21,200 bases of DNA from a virus. Shown here piece by piece: positions 14,953-21,032 of this stretch. Every line of letters begins with the position of its first letter. Position 1 is the stretch's first letter. Position numbers and translations under genes: made by a program. The notes under the pieces are model-generated. The model worked only from the letters and a program-made list of their open reading frames with translations, ran no database searches and was not told the DNA's origin. The DNA lies in IMG/VR virus record IMGVR_UViG_3300044675_008082, positions 1-21,200 of that record; one strand, written 5' to 3'.

Positions 14953-15260
14953 ACTTTTACAATTTCATACTCATCACCAAAAATGTGATAAGGTCTATTT
15001 TTTTTTAAACTTGAAATTATTTTTTTTAAATCTCCTTTTTTATTTATTATTTTTGGGATTTCACCCTCGTCACTTTTTTCAAAAATATCGTTAACAAAAC
15101 CATTTAACAATAACTCATCATTATCATCTTGACCAACAAAAAATTTGGCACCAGTGGCTCCTGATTTTATAACGATTACATATCCTTTTAACTTTTTTTG
15201 AAAGTTAGGTTCTTCAAACCATTCGGATTCTTTTAATATTTTACGGATAAGGTTTTTCAT
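14949..15260 (-). CDS. Unknown small protein with MKNLIRKILKE leader
   Basis: A 103-residue protein starting at the ATG at 15260. It begins MKNLIRKILKESEWFEEPN, the leader shared with its two downstream neighbours. The body (KGYVIVIKSGATGAKFFVG and onwards) looks like a small soluble alpha/beta fold with a basic C-terminal half; no catalytic motif or membrane segment is seen. The start follows the endonuclease stop by 4 bases, and a promoter-like element overlaps the start directly, so it may be transcribed both with and without the endonuclease. The next gene starts one base after its stop. Family not recognised. Confidence 0.75.
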   Translation of the reverse strand: MKNLIRKILKESEWFEEPNFQKKLKGYVIVIKSGATGAKFFVGQDDNDELLLNGFVNDIFEKSDEGEIPKIINKKGDLKKIISSLKKNRPYHIFGDEYEIVKV

Positions 15261-15274
15261 TTTATTATAAATAT
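15260..15274 (-). promoter_or_regulatory. ATATTTATAATAAAA element at the 3' end of the endonuclease gene
   Basis: The 15-mer ATATTTATAATAAAA (minus strand) is identical to copies at 16722-16736 and 19306-19320. Here it spans the last codons and stop of the endonuclease gene and reaches the A of the next ATG. If it were a promoter for the next gene, transcription would start inside that gene, so a role in translation or as a recombination junction is equally possible. Confidence 0.35.
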
Positions 15275-16137
15275 TCAGATAATTTGGATTTTACAGAATC
15301 AATTGAATCATTTATATCTTTTTCCCAAAATCTTAAAAGCGGGATGTTATTTTTAACACACCAATCAGTTTTAATTTTATCCTTTTCTATATTTTTAAAT
15401 TGTGATTCATATACAGGTTTTGGGTGTTTACCATTAGGATTACAGTGCCAAAAATCACCATCAACTTCTATTAAAATATTATGTTTGGGTATATAGAAAT
15501 CGTAATAAGCCTTTATCTCCCTTACATAGTACTGTCTAACATATTCTACATTGGGAGGAATTAGGTTTAAAAATTTTTCTTCTAATTTTGATTTTACGGT
15601 AAAATCATTCTCACTCATCCAAACCATACGTTCATGTGATTTTTTTTCTCTGTTTTCATCTTTGGACCAATAGTTTAACATACCTTCATTTAATTTTTCT
15701 AAAACTTCTTTTGGTCGTTTTTTACCTTTTAAAGTTTTAGATATTTTTTCAGAACGTTCTTTGTTGGATGATATTTTTTCACCATAATTTAACCTTTTAT
15801 CTTGTTCTTTTGTTAAACCCTTATTCCATATTTTTAACTCACCGCTTTCATAAAGTTTTTTTTGGGTTTGATGTGATTTTTTATTAGCTTCAATATTATG
15901 ACCCCAATTGTTATTTATACGAGAGGCATGACCTAATATATATTTTACAAAACCTTTTTTGATTCCTAAAAAATTTGGTGTTTCTCCACAACCACAAGCA
16001 CATGTTGGTTTTTGACCTTTTAACTCATACTCTATGTATAAATCTTCAGGTTTTAATTTGTGTTTTTGAACATTATGGGAAGACAATCCCCATAAACTTT
16101 TAAATTCTAAATTACATTCTTTACAGATATATTGCAT
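15265..16137 (-). CDS. Free-standing homing endonuclease, Vsr-like (EDxHD) with zinc finger and NUMOD-type modules
   Basis: A 290-residue protein. Residues 5-26 form a C2H2 zinc finger (Cys5, Cys8, His21, His26). Residues 46-51 are CACGCG, a small cysteine motif common in phage endonucleases. Residues about 130-150 (ISKTLKGKKRPKEVLEKLNE) match NUMOD3-type DNA-binding modules. The C-terminal nuclease domain has SKLEEKF (Glu186/187), YDFYIP (Asp213), IEVDGDFWH (Glu224, Asp226, His231) and a lysine-rich helix ending LLRFWEKDI, the layout of Vsr-like/EDxHD nucleases. It lies directly after the intact tail tube gene and no intron is evident, so it is free-standing. Unlike every other gene here it has a strong ribosome-binding site, AAGGAGGA, 6 bases from the ATG and inside a hairpin. 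It is likely a mobile gene spreading by cutting sister phage genomes near the tube gene. Confidence 0.85.
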   Translation of the reverse strand: MQYICKECNLEFKSLWGLSSHNVQKHKLKPEDLYIEYELKGQKPTCACGCGETPNFLGIKKGFVKYILGHASRINNNWGHNIEANKKSHQTQKKLYESGELKIWNKGLTKEQDKRLNYGEKISSNKERSEKISKTLKGKKRPKEVLEKLNEGMLNYWSKDENREKKSHERMVWMSENDFTVKSKLEEKFLNLIPPNVEYVRQYYVREIKAYYDFYIPKHNILIEVDGDFWHCNPNGKHPKPVYESQFKNIEKDKIKTDWCVKNNIPLLRFWEKDINDSIDSVKSKLSEYL

Positions 16138-16143
16138 AAAAAA

Positions 16144-16178
16144 TCCTCCTTATATATAATAAATATACACAAGGAGGA
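16144..16178 (-). promoter_or_regulatory. Hairpin enclosing the endonuclease Shine-Dalgarno and a promoter-like loop
   Basis: On the minus strand TCCTCCTT (16178-16171) pairs perfectly with AAGGAGGA (16151-16144). The stem continues inward through seven more pairs, two of them G-T, to about 15 bp with a loop of about 5 bases. The AAGGAGG arm is the ribosome-binding site of the endonuclease gene. Six T (16143-16138) follow the stem and run up to the ATG, so the structure also has the form of an intrinsic terminator for the tail tube transcript. The inner part contains ATATTTAT, matching the promoter-like element found elsewhere in the window. Confidence 0.75.
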
Positions 16179-16204
16179 CAAAGTTCGTATTTGATAAAGG
16201 AATG

Positions 16205-16693
16205 CTAAAATACGTGGATCGCTCTATCGAAACGTAAAGTTCCGGTAATCTCAGCAATATCAGAAGATGAATAATCTAATGAACCAAAATCAACGTTTGT
16301 TAACATTGTACCTTGAAGAATCCATTTTTCAATTACAACACCTGTTGGGTCAAGTAATTCTAATTCAATATCTTTCTTATAACCTGCTGCGTAACCTTGA
16401 CGACCTGTTACAGATTCAGAGTGAAGACGTACCCACTCCATTAAAGCTTGTGCCGCTGAAGGACCAATTGGGTCACGGAATGTAACGTCAATAGTATCCC
16501 AAGTAAAACGACCAATTACCCATGTTGAAGTATTTAAGAATTGAATCTCAGTTTCTTCTTGAGAAATTTTTGGTCTTGATGAAGATTTCACAAACCATTC
16601 TTGAATTCCTAATGGTGAAGGGAATCTAAGGATAAATCTATTTTGTTTTTTCGGTTCGTAAGGAATCGGCATCCTCATTAATAAATCTGCCAT
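16205..16693 (-). CDS. Tail tube protein, T4 gp19-like
   Basis: A 162-residue protein, almost the same length as T4 gp19 (163 residues). It starts MADLLMRMPIPYEPKKQNRF and shows the tube-protein order: an N-terminal strand NRFILRFPSP, a central TWDTIDVTFRDPIG, a helix ALMEWVRLHSESV, then a strand-rich C-terminus ending GTLRFDRAIHVF. Such proteins stack as hexamers to form the inner tube of contractile tails. The codons are less AT-biased than those of its neighbours, as expected for an abundant virion protein. There is no Shine-Dalgarno sequence; the ATATTTATAATAAAA element lies 28 bases before the ATG. The stop is TAG, and the endonuclease hairpin follows 26 bases later. No sheath gene is visible in the window; it may lie further upstream. 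Confidence 0.87.
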   Translation of the reverse strand: MADLLMRMPIPYEPKKQNRFILRFPSPLGIQEWFVKSSSRPKISQEETEIQFLNTSTWVIGRFTWDTIDVTFRDPIGPSAAQALMEWVRLHSESVTGRQGYAAGYKKDIELELLDPTGVVIEKWILQGTMLTNVDFGSLDYSSSDIAEITGTLRFDRAIHVF

Positions 16694-16721
16694 AATATTT
16701 TTGTTTTTTTAAGTTGTTATC

Positions 16722-16736
16722 TTTTATTATAAATAT
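16722..16736 (-). promoter_or_regulatory. ATATTTATAATAAAA promoter-like element before the tail tube gene
   Basis: Minus-strand 15-mer identical to those at 15260-15274 and 19306-19320. It contains TATAAT and lies 28 bases upstream of the tube ATG, in the 63-base spacer after the 841-residue gene. The position suits a promoter for a highly expressed gene. Confidence 0.5.
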
Positions 16737-16756
16737 GCTATAATTTTATTTTTTAT

Positions 16757-19282
16757 TTAAATCTTATTCATTAAAGTTAAAATACGTTTAACCTCTTCTT
16801 TTAAAAATTTATTTTCAGGTTTTTGAATAGATTCTTGTTTAACTTCAGGTTTTTCAGTTGGTTTTTTTTCTTTTGAACTACCTGGTGCTTTTTTCTCTAC
16901 AGTTTTAGTATCAGACTTACCGCCTAATTTACCTTCTTTTTTAAGTTTATACATGTATTGGAATAATCCCATAACATCTACTATAAATTGAATAGTATTT
17001 TGTTTAAGTCCAGGTTTACGCTCAACATTATCTTCTTCTACAATATAAGATTCACCCATAGGTTTATTTATATTTCCACCACCTAAAGTTCCCATTTTAT
17101 TAACCATACCGCCGGCATCTTTAAAGGTTTTACCTCTAAAATTACCTTTGTATATAACTTCAATAAAAGAGTTTATAAACTTACCCATCTTCTCAACGCT
17201 TTCAGGTTTTTTTGGGTTAACATTAAAAGTATTGGTAAAATCAGTTTTCATTATTGGATTGGCTTTAAGTTTTTGAATATACTTATCAATTACATTATCA
17301 CCCGTATTATCCATTTTTTTAACTTTGTTTCTGATAATTTCGACACGAGTCATAAAGCCCTCAAAGAATTTAAGTTTATTTTGGTCGATCCCAGATTTTT
17401 GTTTTAAAATTTTTATTACTTCTGGGTCTTTTATAAATTTACCTTCAGAAATTAAATTGTTGTTTGACATTTCGTTTATTAATTTACCTTTGTTAATCAT
17501 TGATTCAGAAAGTTGGGTACATCTTACAGCGTAAGTGCCACCATCTTCTCTTTTAACTTTAATTTGACCTTTTTCTATAGTACTATCTTCTATACTATTT
17601 GCAATAACCTCAACAGTTTTACCAGTCTTTGTTTTTACTTTTTGACCTTTTGTAAATTTACTACAAGGGTTACTTGATTCTTCTTTATCACCAAAAACAT
17701 CAGGAGAAGCCATTTTTCTATTATTATACGTAAACTTAAAGAATCCGGCTAAATCATTAAAAAGGGTTTCTTTATTGACCTTTCCACCACCTTCTCCACC
17801 CCCAACAGGGTTTGGTTTTGGATCTGGTAATACTGGTGGTAAAGTAGATTCACCTGCTTCAATCGGTTGTAAAGATTGTAATAAATCATTAAGTGTTTTT
17901 GCTCTAGATTGTTTTTGACCTTTAACCCTCATCAATTTAACCAAGGCTCCAGCTGCTACTAAACCAATACCTATTGGTCCTAAAACAGCCCCAAAACCTT
18001 TAGCAATTGCGTAACCAGCACCTACTTTTACAGTAGTTTTCATTATTATTTTTGGTACCGCAGTAACAATAGTTTTAACTATTAAACCTTTTAGTGTACC
18101 ACCTTGAACGGTAACTAAAGCATCTCCCATTGACTTGCCTGTACCTGCCCATTTATCTTGAAATATTTCTCCTAGACTATCACCATGTCCGTGTGGGTTT
18201 TTAGCAATTTCAGTTAAAACTTCTTTTGCTGCATTTGGGTCTTTAAAAATACCACCGTCTTGAGCTAAAGCATTAATACCATCTTGTAAATTTCCACCAC
18301 CTAACTGTTTAACGCCGGCTAAAAAATCTTCAGGAGATGACTTAGGACTTAATCCTAAACCGTTCATTTCGTTCATTAATTGAGTCATACCTTGACCCGG
18401 TTTAATAGAACCAAAAATATCAGATTTAGTTTCAACAGTTTGTTTAATATATTCAATAGAAGGGTTTTGAGTTACTGTTTCAAATAAACTTCTAAACCAT
18501 TGTGTATTAACTAACCAAGAAAAGGCTCCTAATGATGCCCCTACACCGGCTAATGTCATAGGTAATTTATTGGATTTTAATCCTTCTTTACCCATTCTTT
18601 TAGTATCGTATTCTTTACCACCTTTTTTTGCCTGTAACTTAGCTCTAACATCAGCAGCTTCATCTTCGTTAATATCTTCTACTTCATCAGCTAACAATTC
18701 TTTATCTTCTTTACCATCTTTTTCTTCTTCAGAATCCATAACTGTATAAGCGGACGCTAAATCAACATCTAAGAATTTTTTTACATACTCTGCTAAATCA
18801 GCAATTATAGAATTAGCTGCATCTGTTGGTAAATAACCTTCTTCTTTAGGGTTCTTTTTTGTTGCCTCAATAATTGAGTCATAAACCGTAGCTATTTCTA
18901 TCACAGTTTTTAAAAACTTCTCACCCTCTTTGTTATTAGGAAATTCAGGGTTTTCTTGTTTAATTATATCATTAAGTTTTTTAATAACTTCATTACCCTT
19001 TTTATCTAAAATGGATTGAATTTTAGCACCAGCCTCTTGGTCTATCTTACCTTTACCGAAAATTTTACCTCCAGCTTTATAACGACCTAATTTAGCTAAA
19101 CCGTATTTTACCTTTTCCCAAAGACCTTCTTGTAGTACTTGATATTCTTGTTCAGATAGCCGGTTTTCAACCAACATTCTATTACCTTTTAATAATAAAT
19201 CAGTAGATTCCACCAATTCATTTAAGGTGTTTTGATAATCTTGATTTAAAGCTCTTTCTATATCCTGTTCCGTTAAAATCAT
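16757..19282 (-). CDS. Unknown large virion-region protein with hydrophobic core
   Basis: An 841-residue protein. I chose the ATG at 19282 (MILTEQDIERAL) because a longer frame would overlap the divergent protease promoter and start. Residues 1-235 are charged and helical, with an acidic stretch at about 183-210. Hydrophobic Gly/Ala-rich segments lie at about 242-258 and 412-450, possible membrane-active parts. A Pro/Gly linker (480-500) leads to a module at 504-530 (LFNDLAGFFKFTYNNR) shared with the 451-residue protein. Residues about 544-592 (KGQKVKTKTGKTVEVI...) look like a small SH3-like barrel. A Lys/Pro-rich stretch (785-822) precedes the C-terminal helix FLKEEVKRILTLMNKI. The layout suggests an internal or ejected virion protein, or a second tape-measure-like protein, but the family is not recognised. 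Confidence 0.7.
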   Translation of the reverse strand: MILTEQDIERALNQDYQNTLNELVESTDLLLKGNRMLVENRLSEQEYQVLQEGLWEKVKYGLAKLGRYKAGGKIFGKGKIDQEAGAKIQSILDKKGNEVIKKLNDIIKQENPEFPNNKEGEKFLKTVIEIATVYDSIIEATKKNPKEEGYLPTDAANSIIADLAEYVKKFLDVDLASAYTVMDSEEEKDGKEDKELLADEVEDINEDEAADVRAKLQAKKGGKEYDTKRMGKEGLKSNKLPMTLAGVGASLGAFSWLVNTQWFRSLFETVTQNPSIEYIKQTVETKSDIFGSIKPGQGMTQLMNEMNGLGLSPKSSPEDFLAGVKQLGGGNLQDGINALAQDGGIFKDPNAAKEVLTEIAKNPHGHGDSLGEIFQDKWAGTGKSMGDALVTVQGGTLKGLIVKTIVTAVPKIIMKTTVKVGAGYAIAKGFGAVLGPIGIGLVAAGALVKLMRVKGQKQSRAKTLNDLLQSLQPIEAGESTLPPVLPDPKPNPVGGGEGGGKVNKETLFNDLAGFFKFTYNNRKMASPDVFGDKEESSNPCSKFTKGQKVKTKTGKTVEVIANSIEDSTIEKGQIKVKREDGGTYAVRCTQLSESMINKGKLINEMSNNNLISEGKFIKDPEVIKILKQKSGIDQNKLKFFEGFMTRVEIIRNKVKKMDNTGDNVIDKYIQKLKANPIMKTDFTNTFNVNPKKPESVEKMGKFINSFIEVIYKGNFRGKTFKDAGGMVNKMGTLGGGNINKPMGESYIVEEDNVERKPGLKQNTIQFIVDVMGLFQYMYKLKKEGKLGGKSDTKTVEKKAPGSSKEKKPTEKPEVKQESIQKPENKFLKEEVKRILTLMNKI

Positions 19283-19305
19283 TGTATAATTTTTTTGACA
19301 ATTTA

Positions 19306-19333
19306 TTTTATTATAAATATCATTGTATAAATA
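19306..19333. promoter_or_regulatory. Divergent promoter region between the 841-residue gene and the ClpP-like gene
   Basis: The 65-base divergent spacer holds the minus-strand 15-mer ATATTTATAATAAAA (19320-19306), 23 bases before the ATG at 19282, and plus-strand TATAAATA at 19326-19333, 14 bases before the ATG at 19348. A second plus-strand TATAAATA at 19312-19319 overlaps the minus element. No TAnnTTTG is present, so the ClpP-like gene appears to share the late-type element rather than the promoter type of the other plus-strand genes. Confidence 0.45.
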
Positions 19334-19347
19334 AAACTCATACACAA

Positions 19348-20031
19348 ATGACAGAATTCGAAAAATTTGCAATCAAAGACCAAGGTATTGGGTCTAACAC
19401 TTTACACAGTTACCAAAATTTTATGTCTCAAATACCAAACGTACAAGGTAGTATGACACCTTATGTATTGGAAGAAAGAGAAATGAGAGCAACTCAGATT
19501 GACATCTTCTCACGTTTAATGATGGACCGTATCCTTTGGGTTGCTGGACCTGTTAACGATAGAATGTCAACCGTAGTACAAGCTCAATTACTTTTCTTAG
19601 ACCAACAAGATTCTAAAAAAACAATTACAATGCACATTGATTCTCCTGGTGGTTCCGTAAAGTCAGGTCTTAGTATGGTAGACGTAATGTCTTACATCAA
19701 AGCACCAATCGCAACGGTTAATACAGGTATGGCAGCATCAATGGGTTCCGTATTGTTAGGAGCTGGAACCAAAGGAATGAGAAGTTCGTTAAGATTTTCA
19801 AAAACAATGTTACACCAATCAAGTGGTGGTGCTTTGGGTAATATCCAAGATGCACGTATTACCATGAAAGAGTGGGAAAAAACTAATGAAATTCTTTTTG
19901 AACTTCTTGGTGGGTATTGTGGTAAAAACGCAAAACAAGTTGCTAAAGATGCTGAACGTGATTTGTGGTTATCAGCTGAAGAAGCTTTAAAATACGGTAT
20001 TATAGACGAGGTTATCCAATCTAAAAAATAA
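19348..20031 (+). CDS. ClpP-type serine protease (S14 family)
   Basis: A 227-residue protein starting at the ATG at 19348 (MTEFEKFAIKD); a longer in-frame start at 19282 would overlap the divergent gene and the promoter region. The complete catalytic triad is visible: Ser131 in GMAASMGSVLL, His156 in MLHQSSGG and Asp205 in ERDLWLSAEEALKYGIID. The oxyanion-loop motif MHIDSPGGSV is at 96-104. About 30 residues precede the usual ClpP N-terminus, and there is no signal peptide. Cellular ClpP forms a barrel fed by an AAA+ unfoldase; phage S14 relatives can instead serve as prohead proteases or act alone. The gene is surrounded by virion genes and has a TATAAATA element, which favours late expression and a role in virion maturation, but a host-takeover role is possible. 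Confidence 0.9.
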   Translation: MTEFEKFAIKDQGIGSNTLHSYQNFMSQIPNVQGSMTPYVLEEREMRATQIDIFSRLMMDRILWVAGPVNDRMSTVVQAQLLFLDQQDSKKTITMHIDSPGGSVKSGLSMVDVMSYIKAPIATVNTGMAASMGSVLLGAGTKGMRSSLRFSKTMLHQSSGGALGNIQDARITMKEWEKTNEILFELLGGYCGKNAKQVAKDAERDLWLSAEEALKYGIIDEVIQSKK

Positions 20032-20032
20032 T

Positions 20033-20063
20033 TTTGCCTAACAAATATTTATCTATATATTTG
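20033..20063 (+). promoter_or_regulatory. Consensus Bacteroidota promoter for the small membrane protein
   Basis: TTTG at 20033-20036 and TATATTTG at 20056-20063 are separated by 19 bases, an exact match to the Bacteroidota consensus TTTG-N19-TAnnTTTG. The -33 box begins 2 bases after the ClpP-like stop. The ATG at 20068 follows the -7 box by 4 bases, the same geometry as at the peptidase gene, so a leaderless or nearly leaderless mRNA is predicted. Confidence 0.8.
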
Positions 20064-20067
20064 TGTT

Positions 20068-20370
20068 ATGGAAAATATAGGAAAAAATAATCAAGAAATT
20101 GAAGATGTATTATTATCAGAATTAAAAGATTTTAATGTTAAAATTAATATCGCTAAAGTATTCATCGTTTTACTTATGATTATAATACCTAGTGTTTTAA
20201 TATTAAAAATACTTGGATTGATTAGTGGGTTGATAACTTTCTTATCTATTATTAGTCTTTTAGTTGGTTTAGTCTTTTCTTTAAGAATGTATAACCATAC
20301 TAAAATATTATACAAAACACATATTTGGCTTTTAGATGGTATTTTAAATGAAAAACCTCTTAATAGATAA
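20068..20370 (+). CDS. Small two-segment membrane protein
   Basis: A 100-residue protein. Residues 1-28 are charged and probably cytoplasmic. Two hydrophobic segments at about 30-48 (VFIVLLMIIIPSVLIL) and 51-71 (LISGLITFLSIISLLVGLVF) are separated by a very short turn, giving a hairpin in the inner membrane with both ends cytoplasmic. The C-terminus is short and basic. It has its own consensus host-type promoter and a strong terminator, so it is an independent unit, probably expressed early or throughout infection. Two-segment proteins of this size in phages include superinfection-exclusion proteins and holin-like proteins; no lysis gene is next to it, and I do not assign a function. Confidence 0.75.
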   Translation: MENIGKNNQEIEDVLLSELKDFNVKINIAKVFIVLLMIIIPSVLILKILGLISGLITFLSIISLLVGLVFSLRMYNHTKILYKTHIWLLDGILNEKPLNR

Positions 20371-20374
20371 AAAT

Positions 20375-20403
20375 AAAAAACCCTCATTTACTGAGGGTTT
20401 TTT
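20375..20403 (+). terminator. Bidirectional intrinsic terminator
   Basis: AAAAAACCCTCA pairs with TGAGGGTTTTTT around TTTAC, a 12-bp stem whose outer half supplies a T-run on both strands. It lies between the convergent stops of the small membrane protein (20370) and the 200-residue protein (20423). Confidence 0.92.
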
Positions 20404-20422
20404 ATTTAATATTTAGTTTAGA

Positions 20423-21025
20423 TTATCCACCTACTGGACCACCTGGGCCACCTAGTTTAGTACCTTTTTTAATAAAAACTTTTTCTTCTGAATTCCATTC
20501 AGGTGCGTTAGCCCCACCAAATTGAATAACTTCAGCTCCAGTATCCATCATAAGTTTGATTAAAGCCTTTTTCATTGTTTCAAAATCGGTATTGTATCTT
20601 TTGGCTAAAACATCTACATTTTTTTCACCACTTTTATTTTTAGCGTTATATCTTTTTTCAAAAATTTCCGTAGCCTTTTTTTCATTCATTTTAGTACCAA
20701 TTAGTTCACCAAAAAAACCTTCTTCGATTTCTTCTTCTTTCATAACACCAGCTTTGTTGGTATGTTTCATACCAGCTTTTGACATGTATTTTTTAGCGTC
20801 AGCTGCTTGAGAAAGTTTTTTCTTCATTGGAGTAACTGATGGCATTCCTTCGGATTGATCTACCATATTACCTGACATTTTATTTTTAACATGTTTTTTA
20901 GCTTCAGCACCTTGAGAAGGAATCATGTTTTTAACTGGAGCTTTCTTAGATTCAATTGAAGCCTCCATTACGAAGTTCTCAACGATTCTTTCTAATTGTT
21001 CTTTGGTTACTTTATATCTAGCCAT
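20423..21025 (-). CDS. Unknown 200-residue protein, lysine-rich
   Basis: A 200-residue protein starting at the ATG at 21025. The N-terminus MARYKVTKEQLERIVENFVM is an amphipathic helix followed by Glu-Ala, similar in style to leaders of other proteins here. Residues about 28-100 are lysine- and methionine-rich and probably disordered, with two loosely similar stretches (QGAEAKKHVKNKMSG and QAADAKKYMSKAGM). A globular part from about 100 to 180 contains a helix-rich region (MNEKKATEIFEKRYNAKN). The protein ends in a Gly/Pro tail (KLGGPGGPVGG). There are no membrane segments or enzyme motifs. It precedes the 841-residue gene on the same strand, with the plus-strand protease and membrane genes in between. 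Family not recognised. Confidence 0.72.
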   Translation of the reverse strand: MARYKVTKEQLERIVENFVMEASIESKKAPVKNMIPSQGAEAKKHVKNKMSGNMVDQSEGMPSVTPMKKKLSQAADAKKYMSKAGMKHTNKAGVMKEEEIEEGFFGELIGTKMNEKKATEIFEKRYNAKNKSGEKNVDVLAKRYNTDFETMKKALIKLMMDTGAEVIQFGGANAPEWNSEEKVFIKKGTKLGGPGGPVGG

Positions 21026-21032
21026 TTTTATT

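Noticed and set aside
15265-16693. Intron carrying the endonuclease
   Set aside because: The tail tube gene is complete at 162 residues with its own stop, and no split coding sequence or group I intron core was seen; the endonuclease is free-standing.
20091-20387. Minus-strand 98-residue frame
   Set aside because: Antisense to the small membrane protein, which has a consensus promoter and terminator; it would start inside the terminator stem.
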